The notes under the pieces are model-generated. The model was not told where the DNA came from and did no database searches. It saw only the letters and a list, made by a program, of their open reading frames with translations. Both the position numbers and the translations under genes were made by a program. Source: Negativicutes bacterium (lineage in GTDB: Bacteria > Bacillota_C > Negativicutes > Sporomusales_B > JARLHX01). From it: DNA of 64,000 nt. Shown piece after piece: positions 62,433 through 64,000 of this stretch; the stretch's first letter is position 1, and each line of letters opens with the position of its first letter. The stretch spans positions 11,774-75,773 of the forward strand of contig JARLHX010000416.1 in assembly GCA_031292035.1 (NCBI GenBank), given 5' to 3'.

Positions 62433-64000
62433 ATGCGATGGTTTTATGACCTTAAAATCATGACCAGGCTGCTGATCGGTTTTGTGGTAGTAGCAGCCCT
62501 GGCAGGAGTGGTCGGCTATGTAGGTATTAAAAACATCCACGCAATCGACGACAGTGATACAATTTTGTACGAGAAAAACACAGTTCCGATTGCACTACTC
62601 CAGGACATTACCGAAGGCTTTCAGCGGGCTCGCTACAACGTTCTTGAAATGGCGATAGCGGATTCCCCTGAAAAGCGCGACGCAGCAGTGAAAAAACTTG
62701 TCGTTCGCAGAGATGAGATTACTAAAGCTTCGTCAGAATATGAGAAATTGATACTATCTCCCGAAATGAAACAGGCATTTGCTGACTACATGGCAGCCAG
62801 AAAGAATTACGTGGCTCTCGTACAAGATCCGGTCATCGCGTTGACCGCTGCCGGGCGGAACGCCGAGGCGCTGCAACTGATAAACACTGTAGGTGAGAAT
62901 GCGAGAACGCTTTACCAAGATGCCATAGAAAAAATGATCACAATGAAGTTGGCTGACGCAAAAAAACGGTCAGATGAGAATGCCGCTCAAGCCAGCGCTG
63001 CTTCCAGAAATATGATGATTGTCATCGCGATGGCCTTCCTGCTAGCCATACTTCTTGGATGGTTCATCGCTCGCAGTGTCAGCAACCCGGTGAACAAAAT
63101 GATGACCGCAGCCGAGCGGCTGGCATTGGGTGATGTGCATGCAACTATCGATATCAGCACCCGCGACGAGGTCGGCAATCTGGCCCGGGCTCTCCAGTCA
63201 GTGGTGGCCAATATCAATAACGCCGCCAACGCGTCAGAGCGAATTGCCAAGGGGGACTTGACGATCAGGCTGAAAGAACTGTCTGACAAGGATACACTCA
63301 GCAAGAGCATGAATACCTGCATCGACAATATCAAAACACTGATCGCTGACGCTGAGATGCTGGCTGTAGCAGCGGTAGGCGGCAAGCTGGATACCCGTGC
63401 CGACGCCTCCAAGCATGACGGTGATTTCCGCAAAATTGTGGAAGGGGTCAACCAGACGCTGGATGCAGTCATCGGACCGCTCAATGTAGCGGCCGAATAC
63501 GTCGACCGGATTTCCAAGGGAGATATCCCGCCGAAGATTACCGACAACTACAACGGCGATTTCAACGAAATCAAGAACAATCTGAACAATTGTATCGATA
63601 ATATCAATGCGCTTGTTACCGATGCAGCACTGCTGGCCAAGGCGGCAGTGGAAGGACAACTGGAGACTCGGGCTGACGCTTCCAAACATGACGGTGACTT
63701 CCGGAAGATAGTGGAAGGGGTCAATCAAACGCTAGATGCGGTTATTGGGCCACTCAACGTGACAGCCGAGTATGTGGAGCGGATTTCTAAAGGCGACATC
63801 CCGCCGAAGATCACCGACCACTACAATGGCGATTTTAACGAAATCAAGAATAACCTGAACAACTGCATCGATATCATGAACGGTCTGTTGAAAGAAACCG
63901 GTGAACTGATCGAAGCCACCAAAGACGGAAAGCTGGACCGGAGGGGCAACGCAGCTGCCTTTGCCGGCGGCTGGGGCCAACTGGTGGATGGTGTCAACCA
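62433..64000 (+). CDS. Methyl-accepting chemotaxis protein with tandem HAMP-like repeats (3' end outside window)
   Basis: At least 522 residues of a chemoreceptor. A first membrane segment (LLIGFVVVAALAGVVGY) and a second (MMIVIAMAFLLAILLGWFIA) enclose a four-helix-type periplasmic sensor of about 150 residues. A HAMP domain follows, then tandem 91-residue repeats marked by KLDTRADASKHDGDF, QLETRADASKHDGDF and KLDRRGNAAAFAGGW at 273-base spacing. GGGAGGA precedes the ATG. The signalling hairpin that contacts CheA/CheW lies beyond the window end. Confidence 0.9.
   Translation, partial: MRWFYDLKIMTRLLIGFVVVAALAGVVGYVGIKNIHAIDDSDTILYEKNTVPIALLQDITEGFQRARYNVLEMAIADSPEKRDAAVKKLVVRRDEITKASSEYEKLILSPEMKQAFADYMAARKNYVALVQDPVIALTAAGRNAEALQLINTVGENARTLYQDAIEKMITMKLADAKKRSDENAAQASAASRNMMIVIAMAFLLAILLGWFIARSVSNPVNKMMTAAERLALGDVHATIDISTRDEVGNLARALQSVVANINNAANASERIAKGDLTIRLKELSDKDTLSKSMNTCIDNIKTLIADAEMLAVAAVGGKLDTRADASKHDGDFRKIVEGVNQTLDAVIGPLNVAAEYVDRISKGDIPPKITDNYNGDFNEIKNNLNNCIDNINALVTDAALLAKAAVEGQLETRADASKHDGDFRKIVEGVNQTLDAVIGPLNVTAEYVERISKGDIPPKITDHYNGDFNEIKNNLNNCIDIMNGLLKETGELIEATKDGKLDRRGNAAAFAGGWGQLVDGVN

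Overview
The window looks like chromosomal DNA of an anaerobic, endospore-forming, flagellated bacterium, probably a diderm Firmicute of the Negativicutes (Sporomusaceae-like). This is inferred from CotF-type spore coat genes, a 3D-domain cell-wall protein, many ferredoxin-linked 2-oxoacid oxidoreductases, PduL phosphotransacylase, split NfnAB transhydrogenase, sigma-54 regulation and a chemotaxis operon. No rRNA, tRNA, CRISPR array, insertion sequence or prophage was seen. Genes are almost all on the + strand with strong GGAGG ribosome binding sites and many GTG or TTG starts.

Region 1 (1-7270) is a long metabolic operon: the C-terminal end of adenosylhomocysteinase, a class II aldolase, an MTA/SAH deaminase, the two NfnAB-type subunits, an aminotransferase, an ASCH-like protein and PduL, ended by a terminator. 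Region 2 (7290-10880) is an IclR regulator, preceded by a 25-codon coupled leader ORF, and a four-gene VorB-type 2-oxoacid:ferredoxin oxidoreductase. Region 3 (11-20.7 kb) is mixed: diguanylate cyclase, methyltransferases, patatin phospholipase, 3D-domain protein, FMN-barrel protein, trypsin-like protease, spore coat genes and an exported M20 peptidase.

Region 4 (20.7-49.3 kb) is the most interesting. It opens with a PrpR-type sigma-54 activator and a GntP permease with a clear -24/-12 promoter. A soluble DcuS/CitA-like kinase and response regulator and a CDC48-type AAA ATPase follow. Next come a four-subunit enzyme carrying the active-site signature of oxalate oxidoreductase (Arg31, Arg109, Phe117), an LctP-family permease, a small membrane protein, an SDR enzyme, a glyoxylate carboligase-like enzyme, tartronate semialdehyde reductase and a second LctP permease. 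The region ends with a second PrpR-type activator, a second -24/-12 promoter, a MatC-like permease, a ModA-like lipoprotein and a second 2-oxoacid:ferredoxin oxidoreductase. I read it as an island for two-carbon and related organic acids: oxalate to CO2 plus reduced ferredoxin, and glyoxylate to tartronate semialdehyde to glycerate.

Region 5 (49.3-52.4 kb) holds small peptides, a GalT/HIT-like DUF4931 protein and S-adenosylmethionine decarboxylase behind a structured leader with a terminator. Region 6 (52.6-64 kb) is signalling: a multi-PAS PP2C phosphatase fused to an ATPase, a STAS protein, an NtrC-like regulator, a PAS-GAF histidine kinase, then CheY, CheA, CheW and the start of a chemoreceptor with 91-residue tandem repeats that runs off the window.
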